Of a DNA stretch of 5,593 nt, positions 1-5,593 are shown one piece after another. The stretch lies in contig CAKREJ010000107.1 in assembly GCA_934317185.1 (NCBI GenBank), positions 1 to 5,593 of the forward strand. Direction: 5' to 3'. The position numbers and the translations under genes are program-made. Position 1 is the stretch's first letter. Every line of letters begins with the position of its first letter. A model generated the notes under the pieces. It did no database searches and was not told the DNA's origin. It saw nothing but the letters and a program-made list of their open reading frames with translations. The stretch is from an uncultured Anaerobutyricum sp. (GTDB lineage Bacteria; Bacillota; Clostridia; Lachnospirales; Lachnospiraceae).

Positions 1-3
1 TTC

Positions 4-61
4 TAAGACTGTACTGTCATAACAGCCTGCTGTCTCCAGTTTGATATGCAGCAGGGTCTTA
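4..61. other. possible three-stem folded segment
   Basis: An outer stem pairs TAAGAC (4-9) with GTCTTA (56-61). Inside it lie a short hairpin CTGT/ACAG (14-17 with 22-25, four-base loop) and a longer one CCTGCTG/CAGCAGG (26-32 with 49-55, 16-base loop). The two inner stems and the right outer strand are directly adjacent, giving a compact three-way junction. I do not recognise a known riboswitch or ribozyme core in it. The inner 7-bp hairpin could instead be the remains of a terminator for a gene left of the window, but no uninterrupted T-run follows it. The pairings are visible; any function is a guess. Confidence 0.3.
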
Positions 62-115
62 TATTAATAATTTTCTATTTTAAAATCCATACTTTTTCAT
101 GTTAATTTTATATGA

Positions 116-276
116 TGTACTCTCGGAGTCTTTCTTGCACTTGATTTTGTGGCTGATTTTTCGCCAGTCGCACCCGAATTTCATCAACGTACGCACTGCG
201 TACACCTCAAAAATTTGGGCACAACTGACAAAAAATCTTCTCACAAAATCAAGCACAAAAAGATTCCGAGAGTACA
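116..276. repeat. 161-bp near-complete palindrome, MITE-like
   Basis: The two 80-base arms (116-195 and 197-276) are imperfect reverse complements around base 196. By hand I count about 60 Watson-Crick pairs. The outer tip is 12 perfect pairs (116-127 with 265-276). A 12-pair block matches 140-151 with 242-253, and a 7-pair perfect tip (189-195 with 197-203) closes the hairpin on a one-base loop. GTAC occurs at both ends and on both sides of the centre. Only a seven-position internal loop (182-188 opposite 204-210), a few bulges and scattered mismatches break the symmetry. A TA dinucleotide lies just inside each end (118-119, 273-274), as expected if a Tc1/mariner- or IS630-type transposase had moved it. 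It encodes no protein and ends 11 bases before the AGGAGG of the first gene. It could alternatively be a leader hairpin native to this operon. The palindrome is certain; mobility is inference. Confidence 0.9.
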
Positions 277-287
277 CACGAGGGCAA

Positions 288-293
288 AGGAGG
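288..293 (+). promoter_or_regulatory. ribosome binding site fixing a TTG start
   Basis: A perfect AGGAGG, within AAAGGAGGA, lies seven bases before the TTG at 301. The nearby ATG at 305 is in a different frame from the permease, so this site selects the unusual TTG codon as the start. Confidence 0.85.
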
Positions 294-300
294 AAAGAGA

Positions 301-1245
301 TTGAATGCAAAGCAATTGGGCAGACGACTGCTTCAGATTGTTATTGTACTAATTGGGATTAGTTTTTGTACGTTTATTCTTACATATCTTGCACCAGGTG
401 ATCCGGTAAGAACAAGATATGCCGTGAGCGGTATGATTCCATCGGAAAAAGAATTAAACGAGGAAAGGGAAAAACTAGGATTAAATGATCCGATTTTAGT
501 ACAATATGGGAGGTGGTTTAGTAAAGTTCTTCATGGAGATTTCGGAACTTCTTATTCGAATGGAAAGCCAGTAGCGGAGCTTTTATCAGAAAGATTACTT
601 CCGACATTAAAACTGGCATTTGCGGCATTGCTTCTTATGCTGCTATTTGCGATTCCGCTTGGGATGTTATCAGCAGTTTATAAAAATTCATGGATTGATT
701 ATCTGGTCAGGGGAATTACTTTTCTTGGGGTGTCGATTCCTAACTTTTGGGTTGGATTAATACTTTTATATGTAGTCGCACTAAAGTTTAGTTTACTTCC
801 TGTTATTTCAACAGGAGAAGGATTTGAAAAGATTATTTTGCCGGCAGTGACCTTAGCTTTTGCAATGATGGGGAAATATACAAGGCAGGTAAGAACAGCA
901 GTTTTAGAAGAGCTGAATCAAGATTATGTTACTGGAGCAAGAGCAAGAGGGATGACAGAAACAGAAGTGCTCTGGAAGCAGGTATTTCCAAATGCATTAT
1001 TACCATTGATTACCCTGCTTGGATTATCTCTTGGTAATTTATTAGGAGGTACGGCAGTGGTAGAAGTTATTTTCACCTACCCTGGTCTTGGAAATCTGGC
1101 AGTACAGGCAATTAGTTCTTATGATTATTCACTGATTCAGGGATATGTACTCTGGGTAGCATTAATTTATATGGTAATTAATTTACTTGTAGATATCTCT
1201 TATACTTTTGTGGATCCAAGAATACGAAGAAGTGAGAAAGGGTGA
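301..1245 (+). CDS. ABC transporter inner-membrane permease, NikB/DppB type
   Basis: This is one of the two membrane subunits that form the translocation channel of a nickel/peptide-family ABC importer. At 314 aa it has the length of E. coli NikB. Six likely membrane segments lie at about residues 10-30, 102-126, 136-162, 178-195, 232-256 and 281-303. The first is followed by LAPGDP (30-35) and a long outside loop (about 31-100) containing LGLNDPILVQYGRW and GDFGTS, typical of the family N-terminal domain. The EAA loop that docks on the ATPases is at about 210-235 (VTGARARGM, then NALLP). The short loop between segments 3 and 4, and FLGVSIPNFW (141-150), resemble NikB more than DppB, which has a longer insertion there. 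The start is TTG, fixed by the AGGAGG at 288-293. The stop lies at the ribosome binding site of the next permease gene, so the two are probably co-translated. The substrate cannot be read from this protein. The family call is secure; the NikB-like subtype is inferred from remembered sequence. Confidence 0.95.
   Translation: MNAKQLGRRLLQIVIVLIGISFCTFILTYLAPGDPVRTRYAVSGMIPSEKELNEEREKLGLNDPILVQYGRWFSKVLHGDFGTSYSNGKPVAELLSERLLPTLKLAFAALLLMLLFAIPLGMLSAVYKNSWIDYLVRGITFLGVSIPNFWVGLILLYVVALKFSLLPVISTGEGFEKIILPAVTLAFAMMGKYTRQVRTAVLEELNQDYVTGARARGMTETEVLWKQVFPNALLPLITLLGLSLGNLLGGTAVVEVIFTYPGLGNLAVQAISSYDYSLIQGYVLWVALIYMVINLLVDISYTFVDPRIRRSEKG
1237..1244 (+). promoter_or_regulatory. ribosome binding site deciding the second permease start
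   Basis: AAAGGGTG lies six bases before the ATG at 1251 and overlaps the preceding gene's TGA (1243-1245). A GTG at 1242 in the same frame forms a four-base GTGA overlap, but it sits inside this site and has only weak purine-rich sequence upstream. ATG 1251 is therefore the better start, three residues shorter. Confidence 0.6.
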
Positions 1246-1250
1246 ACGTA

Positions 1251-2078
1251 ATGCATAAGGTATTAGATTTTATAAAAAAGAATAAACAGTTTTCCTTTTT
1301 CTTATTGCTAGTCATATTGCTTGCTCTTATTACTGTTTTTGCACCGGTAATTGCACCACAGGATCCTTATGCTTCTGATTTAAAGAATGCATTACAGCCA
1401 CCAAGTGATGAACATTGGTTTGGAACAGATAAATTAGGAAGGGATATATTTTCCAGAGTGATTTATGCTTCAAGAAGTTCACTCCCGGCAACGTTAATAC
1501 TAGTTGTACTTATTTTTGCGATAGGAACTTTACTTGGAACGTTAGCAGGTTATTTTGGTGGATGGATTGATGCGGTTATTATGAGAATATCCGATATGAT
1601 GATTTCATTCCCCGGTATGGTTCTTGCCATTGCAGTTGCAGGTATTATGGGAGCTAGTGTAAAGAATGCGGTGATTGCAGTTGCTGTAGTAAGCTGGCCT
1701 AAATATGCAAGACTTGCCAGAAGTCTTGTCATGAAGATACGTCATGAAGATTACATATATGCAGCGATCGTAACTGGTTCGAAAACAAGCTACATTTTAA
1801 GAAAGTATATGCTGCCGAATATTATTCCAACATTAGTAATTACGGCCGCCACAGATATTGGTGGTATGATGCTGGAACTTGCCGGTTTATCCTTCTTAGG
1901 ATTTGGAGCGAAAGCTCCGACAGCAGAATGGGGACTTATGCTCAATGAAGGAAGAACCTATATGCAAAATGCACCGTGGATGATGATTTATCCGGGTCTG
2001 GCAATCGTTATCGTTGTCGTAGTATTTAATCTTTTAGGTGACAGTTTAAGAGATGTACTTGATGTAAGAGAGGAATAA
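1251..2078 (+). CDS. ABC transporter inner-membrane permease, NikC/DppC type
   Basis: This is the second channel subunit, expected to pair with the permease encoded just upstream. From ATG 1251 it is 275 aa, close to E. coli NikC. A first membrane segment (about 14-34) follows a short basic cytoplasmic N-terminus. Then comes the OppC/DppC N-terminal signature HWFGTDKLGRDIFSR (55-69), which is highly typical of this subunit. Five further segments are likely near 79-101, 118-136, 137-155, 192-218 and 246-264. The EAA loop lies at about 170-193 (YAAIVTGS, then LPNIIP). The run from TDIGGMML (201-208) through SFLGFGAKAPTAEWG (214-228) to LLGDSLRD (261-268) matches the C-terminal part of NikC closely as I remember it. 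The ligand is not determined by this subunit. A 122-bp gap with an inverted repeat separates it from the binding-protein gene, the only substantial break in the operon. Confidence 0.95.
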   Translation: MHKVLDFIKKNKQFSFFLLLVILLALITVFAPVIAPQDPYASDLKNALQPPSDEHWFGTDKLGRDIFSRVIYASRSSLPATLILVVLIFAIGTLLGTLAGYFGGWIDAVIMRISDMMISFPGMVLAIAVAGIMGASVKNAVIAVAVVSWPKYARLARSLVMKIRHEDYIYAAIVTGSKTSYILRKYMLPNIIPTLVITAATDIGGMMLELAGLSFLGFGAKAPTAEWGLMLNEGRTYMQNAPWMMIYPGLAIVIVVVVFNLLGDSLRDVLDVREE

Positions 2079-2085
2079 AGGATTA

Positions 2086-2174
2086 TATAAATAACTGTAT
2101 GGATTTCTATATGTTTTCATTGCAAATGATACAATGCATTTTGTGGTCTGTATAGAAATCAACAGTTATGTATA
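2086..2174. repeat. intergenic inverted repeat before the binding-protein gene
   Basis: The inner stem is perfect over 10 pairs: GATTTCTATA (2102-2111) with TATAGAAATC (2151-2160), extended by two G-U pairs on the + strand (2112/2150, 2113/2149). Beyond a small internal loop an 8-pair stem joins ATAACTGT (2091-2098) to ACAGTTAT (2162-2169), with four more pairs outside one mismatch (2086-2089 with 2171-2174). The loop is about 35 bases and could hold a small hairpin (CATTG 2118-2122, CAATG 2132-2136). No T-run follows, so a classical terminator is unlikely. It lies between the permease stop and the ribosome binding site at 2188-2193. Such structures often stabilise or process operon mRNA so that binding protein is made in excess, but that role is inferred here. 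A small mobile repeat is the alternative. Confidence 0.8.
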
Positions 2175-2176
2175 AT
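2171..2176 (+). promoter_or_regulatory. possible internal -10 box
   Basis: A perfect TATAAT lies 24 bases before the binding-protein ATG. No convincing -35 is present at 16-18 bp upstream (the best reads CTGTAT or similar), and this DNA is AT-rich, so a chance match is quite possible. If real, it would allow extra transcription of the binding-protein and ATPase genes. It overlaps the outer stem of the inverted repeat. Confidence 0.27.
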
Positions 2177-2200
2177 AAATAACAAAGAAAGGATAAGTTT

Positions 2201-3769
2201 ATGAAGAAGATGAAAAGATTTTTAGGAATCATGACTGCTATGATCATGGCAGTTACCATGCTTGCCGGTTGTGGTGGAAGCAGTAAAGGAAGTGGTGACA
2301 GTGCAGAGGGAAACACGTTAAAGTTTGGATGTTTTTCTTACTCAGAATCTTTAGACCCGGCAAATATGATCAATGCTGCCTGGTGTAACAGCCGTTATGG
2401 TGTAGGAGAATGTCTCTTTAAGTATAAAGATGATTTAAGTGTAGAGAATACGATTTGTGATGAATATTCTACAGAAGATAACAAGACATGGGTATTCCAT
2501 ATCCGTGATGGTGTAAAGTTCTCTAATGGAAATGATGTAACTCCTTCTGCGATCAAAGCTTGCTGGGATGTTCTTTATGCTAATAAAACAGGTTCCTCTA
2601 ATCCATCTAAATTTATGGATTATGAATCTATTACAGCAGATGATGAAGCACGTACATTAACAATTGTTTTAAAACAGGCAAAGGCTGACCTTAGAAAGGA
2701 TCTTGCATATCCGGTATTCGTTATTCTTGACGTAAGTGGAGATTATGATCTTGCGGAGAATCCAATCGGTACAGGTCCTTATGCATTAACAAGCTTTGAT
2801 TCTAAGACAAAAGCAACTCTTGTAAAGAATAAATATTACTGGAATGGTGAAGTCCCTTATGATAATGTAGAGATTGATTTCTTAAGTGAAGATAATAAAG
2901 CAATGGCACTCCAGAACGGTGATGTAAATCTTGTAGAAAATATTACTTCTGCATCTGATCTTGAAACTCTGAAAAAAGATGATAACTTTAATGTATCTAT
3001 CGGACAGGGTGTTCGTTGTGGATTTGCATATATCAATGAAAAAGGTATTTTAAAAGATGATGCATTAAGACAGGCATTACAGATGGCATTAGATCATAAG
3101 ACCATGTGCGAAGTTACAGTTGGCGGCTTATATACAGAGGGAATTTCTGTACTTCCTTCCAGTTTGGCTTATGGATATGATAATTTAAAGAATCCATATG
3201 AGTTTAATACGGATAAAGCCAAGAAACTTTTAGATGATGCAGGTTATAAAGATACAGATGGAGATGGAATCCGCGAGATGAATGGAAAGAATATCTCACT
3301 TAGATATATCACATATGAGAGCAGAAGACTTTCTGACTTTGCACAGGCAATTCAGACACAGCTTAAAGATCTCGGAATTGATGTAAAGATTGATTCCATG
3401 AATGCGGATAAAGAGTGGAACCTGATGGTTGCGGGAGAGTATGATCTTTGTGATTCTAACTGGATTACAGTTGGTAATGGTGACCCTACAGAATATCTTG
3501 CAAACTGGTATGGTAAATCAGATGCAAACTTCTGCAATTACAAAAATGACAAATTTGATAAATTATATGAGCAGTTAGAAACAGAATTTGATGAAGCAAA
3601 ACGTGCAAAGATTATTGAGCAGTTACAGCAGATTCTGATTGATGATGCAGCAGTGGTTGTTCATGGTTATTATAACAGTTCAATGATCAGTGATAAGACA
3701 GTTACAGGAGCAGATATTCACACAGCAGATTATTACTGGCTTACAACAGAAATTGCTCCAGCGAAATAG
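2201..3769 (+). CDS. solute-binding lipoprotein, family 5 (NikA/DppA/OppA type)
   Basis: This extracellular, membrane-anchored receptor captures the ligand and hands it to the permeases. The 522-aa protein begins with a lipoprotein signal: basic MKKMKR, a hydrophobic stretch, then the lipobox LAGC with the lipidated cysteine at 24, and a Gly/Ser-rich linker to about residue 36. The family 5 domain fills the rest. Typical landmarks are KTWVFHIRDGVKFSNG (95-110), IGTGPYALTSFD (189-200), the acidic loop DTDGDGIRE (351-359, resembling a calcium loop and common in this family) and the Cys-containing region 414-448. Length and overall pattern resemble E. coli NikA, but by eye the recalled nickel-site His416 and Arg137 positions hold Asp441 and a hydrophobic residue, so nickel is not established. 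Nine cysteines besides C24 is high for an exported protein. The ATG is preceded by AAAGGA (2188-2193) at a seven-base spacing. The next gene follows after nine bases, with its ribosome binding site overlapping this stop. Peptide or metal-chelate transport are both possible. Confidence 0.95.
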   Translation: MKKMKRFLGIMTAMIMAVTMLAGCGGSSKGSGDSAEGNTLKFGCFSYSESLDPANMINAAWCNSRYGVGECLFKYKDDLSVENTICDEYSTEDNKTWVFHIRDGVKFSNGNDVTPSAIKACWDVLYANKTGSSNPSKFMDYESITADDEARTLTIVLKQAKADLRKDLAYPVFVILDVSGDYDLAENPIGTGPYALTSFDSKTKATLVKNKYYWNGEVPYDNVEIDFLSEDNKAMALQNGDVNLVENITSASDLETLKKDDNFNVSIGQGVRCGFAYINEKGILKDDALRQALQMALDHKTMCEVTVGGLYTEGISVLPSSLAYGYDNLKNPYEFNTDKAKKLLDDAGYKDTDGDGIREMNGKNISLRYITYESRRLSDFAQAIQTQLKDLGIDVKIDSMNADKEWNLMVAGEYDLCDSNWITVGNGDPTEYLANWYGKSDANFCNYKNDKFDKLYEQLETEFDEAKRAKIIEQLQQILIDDAAVVVHGYYNSSMISDKTVTGADIHTADYYWLTTEIAPAK

Positions 3770-3778
3770 GAGGATTTT

Positions 3779-4567
3779 ATGCTTAATGTTCAGGATATAA
3801 CCGTAGCATACAGCCAAAATCCAAGACCGACAATCGAAGGGTTTCATCTTGAGATGAAACCTGGAGAGATCTGTAGCATTGTGGGAGAAAGCGGTAGTGG
3901 AAAAACCACAGTAATTCGTTCTATTTTAGGAGTTTTGCCCGGTGGTGGAAAGGTAACAAAGGGAGACATTCTCTTTGAAGGAGAATCGTTGCTTCACTAT
4001 TCCAAAAAGCAGTGGAGAGATTTAAGAGGAACTCAGATTTCCATGATTTTTCAGAACGCCGGAGCAATGATAAATCCTGTCCGCAAAATTGGAAGCCAGT
4101 ATGTGGAGTATATCCGTGCACATAAAGACATTTCCAAAAAAGCTGCAGAAGATATGGCCGTTTCGATGTTAGAAAAAATGCGTCTGCCGAATGGAAAGCG
4201 TATTATGGATAGCTATTCATTTGAACTTTCCGGCGGTATGTGTCAGAGAGTCGGTATTGCAATGGCTATGACATTTGAACCGAAACTACTTCTTGCAGAT
4301 GAACCGACAAGTGCACTTGATGTAACAACACAGGCACAGATCGTACGTGAGATGATGGAACTTAGAGATACCTTTGGTACAAGTATTATTATTGTAACAC
4401 ACAATATTGGTGTTGCTGCTTATATGGCAGATAAAATGATTGTAATGAAGGAGGGAAAAGTTGTAGATTCTGGTGACAGAGAAGAAATTTTACATAATCC
4501 GAAGTCAGACTATACAAAGAATCTGCTGTTAGCTGTGCCATCTTTAAAGGGGGAGAGATATGTCTAA
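3779..4567 (+). CDS. ABC transporter ATPase, NikD/DppD type, short form
   Basis: This is a cytoplasmic ATPase that powers import, expected to work as a heterodimer with the ATPase encoded next. All nucleotide-binding motifs are intact in the 262 residues: Walker A GESGSGKT (36-43), Q-loop Gln92 in MIFQN, signature LSGGM (150-154) followed by CQRV where Arg-Gln-Arg is more usual, Walker B LLLADEP (170-176) with catalytic Glu175, D-loop SALD (178-181) and switch His208. The protein ends soon after the ATPase core and lacks the cysteine-bearing C-terminal region seen in DppD and OppD. That matches NikD (about 254 aa) better. The ATG follows AGGAGG at 3768-3773, five bases away and overlapping the upstream stop codon. 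Its last eight bases overlap the next gene in another frame, a sign of translational coupling. Family assignment is secure; the subtype rests on length. Confidence 0.95.
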   Translation: MLNVQDITVAYSQNPRPTIEGFHLEMKPGEICSIVGESGSGKTTVIRSILGVLPGGGKVTKGDILFEGESLLHYSKKQWRDLRGTQISMIFQNAGAMINPVRKIGSQYVEYIRAHKDISKKAAEDMAVSMLEKMRLPNGKRIMDSYSFELSGGMCQRVGIAMAMTFEPKLLLADEPTSALDVTTQAQIVREMMELRDTFGTSIIIVTHNIGVAAYMADKMIVMKEGKVVDSGDREEILHNPKSDYTKNLLLAVPSLKGERYV

Positions 4568-5522
4568 AGAAGAAAGACCTATTTTAGAAGCAAAACATGT
4601 GACAAAGAAGTTCCCTCTGACAAATGGAAAAGAATTGATCGCTAATGATGATATCAGTTTGAAGTTTTATAAAGGACAGACATTAGGAATTGTAGGAGAA
4701 AGTGGTTGTGGAAAGTCTACATTTATGCGGATGATGGTACAGCTTGAGAAACCGACATCAGGGGAAATTTTTTTCAAGGGAAAAGATATTACAAAGATGA
4801 GGGGAGAAGAGCTAAGAGCGAATCGCAGAAATGTTCAGATGGTTTTTCAAAATCCTGCGACATCCTTTAATCCGAAAATGAAAGTGCGGGATATAATTTG
4901 TGAACCACTTATGAATTTCGGTCTGATTAAGAAAAAAGAGAAGGATGCCGTCGCAAGAAAGTATCTGGAAATGGTAGAATTGCCAGGAGACTTTGTTAAC
5001 CGCTACCCACATAATATGAGTGGTGGGCAGCAGCAGAGGGTAGGTATCGCCAGAGCAATTGCCTTAGAACCGGAAATCATTTTCTGCGATGAATCAACTT
5101 CAGCCTTAGATGTTTCTGTACAAAAGACAATCCTTGAGCTTCTTGTAAAGCTGCAAAAAGAAAAACAGATTGCGTTAGGATTTATCTGTCACGATTTAGC
5201 AATGATATCAAGCATAGCACATCAAGTAGCAGTAATGTATATGGGAAATATCGTAGAAATCCTTCCGGGAGAAAAGGTTACGGAAGAAGCAATGCATCCT
5301 TATACGAAAGCATTGTTACAATCTGTATTTGATATTCATATGGATTTTTCAAAACCAATCGAACCACTCGAAGGAGAAGTAAACGGAGCGACAGGAGAAC
5401 AAAAAGGCTGTCCATTCCAGAATCGTTGCTCATACTGCATGAAGAAATGTCAGGAAGAAAAGCCCGAATTAAGACAAGTAAACGAAAAACATCAAATAGC
5501 CTGTCATTTAAAAAACTCCTGA
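4560..5522 (+). CDS. ABC transporter ATPase, NikE/DppF type, with C-terminal Cys cluster motif
   Basis: This is the second ATPase of the importer, 320 aa. Its motifs are Walker A GESGCGKS (46-53), Q-loop Gln97 (MVFQNP), signature MSGGQQQR (153-160), Walker B IIFCDES (173-179) with catalytic Glu178 and Ser in place of the common Pro, D-loop SALD (181-184) and switch His211. Downstream comes HPY (246-248), the hallmark of the oligopeptide-transporter C-terminal domain, then cysteines 284, 290, 297 and 315 in the spacing C-x5-C-x6-C-x17-C. This region binds a [4Fe-4S] cluster in related peptide-transporter ATPases; an extra cysteine (293) lies inside it. It is longer than E. coli NikE (about 268 aa as recalled) and more like DppF in this region. 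The ATG lies after a purine-rich AGGGGGAG (4548-4555) inside the end of the previous gene, giving an 8-bp overlap. The operon seems to end here, though no terminator is visible in the 71 bases left. Confidence 0.95.
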   Translation: MSKEERPILEAKHVTKKFPLTNGKELIANDDISLKFYKGQTLGIVGESGCGKSTFMRMMVQLEKPTSGEIFFKGKDITKMRGEELRANRRNVQMVFQNPATSFNPKMKVRDIICEPLMNFGLIKKKEKDAVARKYLEMVELPGDFVNRYPHNMSGGQQQRVGIARAIALEPEIIFCDESTSALDVSVQKTILELLVKLQKEKQIALGFICHDLAMISSIAHQVAVMYMGNIVEILPGEKVTEEAMHPYTKALLQSVFDIHMDFSKPIEPLEGEVNGATGEQKGCPFQNRCSYCMKKCQEEKPELRQVNEKHQIACHLKNS

Positions 5523-5593
5523 TTTGTTGGAATGACGGACGAAAAATAAAAAGTATCTTATAGCATCTGTGCCAGTAGTCGCTGCATCTTGAA

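Noticed and set aside
2..22. Possible tail of an upstream + strand gene (SKTVLS then TAA at 20-22)
   Set aside because: Six codons carry no evidence; a second + frame also stays open to TGA at 42-44, so no choice is supported.
1..63. Minus-strand open frame reading out of the left edge (includes LETAGCYDSTVLE)
   Set aside because: It looks protein-like but is only about 21 codons, has an upstream stop at 64-66, no ATG/GTG/TTG start and no ribosome binding site. Left flank would be needed.
26..65. Rho-independent terminator (7-bp stem 26-32/49-55)
   Set aside because: The loop is long (16 bases) and the bases after the stem are GTCTTATATT, with no continuous T-run.
111..116. TATGAT as the operon -10 box
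   Set aside because: The hexamer is good but no -35 resembling TTGACA is found 16-18 bp upstream, and the region is AT-rich. Kept only as a remark in a finding.
225..254. Promoter inside the right arm of the palindrome (CTGACA at 225-230 as -35)
   Set aside because: The -35 matches five of six bases but nothing like TATAAT follows at 16-18 bp.
80..310. 76-codon minus-strand reading frame over the leader
   Set aside because: It runs through the palindrome, has no convincing ribosome binding site and no recognisable domain. The symmetry of the repeat and chance openness explain it.
99..362. 87-codon plus-strand reading frame
   Set aside because: It crosses the palindrome and runs out of frame into the permease gene, whose own start has a perfect ribosome binding site. 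There is no good site before its ATG.
1550..1732. Minus-strand open frames inside the operon genes, such as this one and those at 2107-2316, 3352-3537, 3921-4121 and 4812-5012
   Set aside because: All lie opposite well-supported genes or the intergenic repeat, show no domain or ribosome binding site, and are shadow frames.
5523..5593. Terminator or convergent gene end after the last ATPase
   Set aside because: No stem with a T-run is visible. A minus-strand frame ending at 5558-5560 (QRLLAQML then TAA) is only 11 codons long within the window and cannot be supported.

Overview
The window carries one complete five-gene operon on the + strand for an ABC importer of the dipeptide/oligopeptide/nickel (PepT/Nik) family, together with non-coding DNA that holds two marked inverted repeats. 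The AT-rich sequence, strong AGGAGG-type ribosome binding sites, a TTG start and a lipobox-type binding protein point to a low-GC Gram-positive anaerobe, probably a gut Clostridia/Lachnospiraceae member. The taxon is an inference from style, not from a marker gene.

Layout. Positions 1-300 hold no supportable gene. Positions 4-61 can fold into a small three-stem structure. Positions 116-276 form a 161-bp near-complete palindrome centred on base 196, resembling a MITE or other mobile palindromic repeat, and it sits just upstream of the first ribosome binding site. The operon follows: inner permease 1 (301-1245, NikB/DppB type), inner permease 2 (1251-2078, NikC/DppC type), a 122-bp gap containing a second inverted repeat (2086-2174) and a possible internal promoter, a solute-binding lipoprotein (2201-3769, family 5, NikA/DppA type), ATPase 1 (3779-4567, NikD/DppD type, no C-terminal Fe-S region) and ATPase 2 (4560-5522, NikE/DppF type, with the C-terminal cysteine motif). 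Positions 5523-5593 show no clear gene or terminator.

How it works together. The lipoprotein is anchored outside the membrane and captures the ligand. The two six-helix permeases form the channel, and the two different ATPases pair as a heterodimer that couples to the permeases' EAA loops. Protein lengths (314, 275, 522, 262, 320) and local permease motifs are closer to E. coli NikB/NikC/NikA/NikD than to DppB/DppC. However, ligand residues I recall for NikA do not appear conserved in the binding protein, so the substrate (metal-chelate, peptide or other) is unresolved.

The transporter itself is ordinary. The most unusual signal is the 161-bp palindrome. Its arm mismatches are mostly C/A on the + strand, which become G-U wobble pairs in a minus-strand RNA, suggesting that the element folds as RNA in the opposite orientation to the operon.
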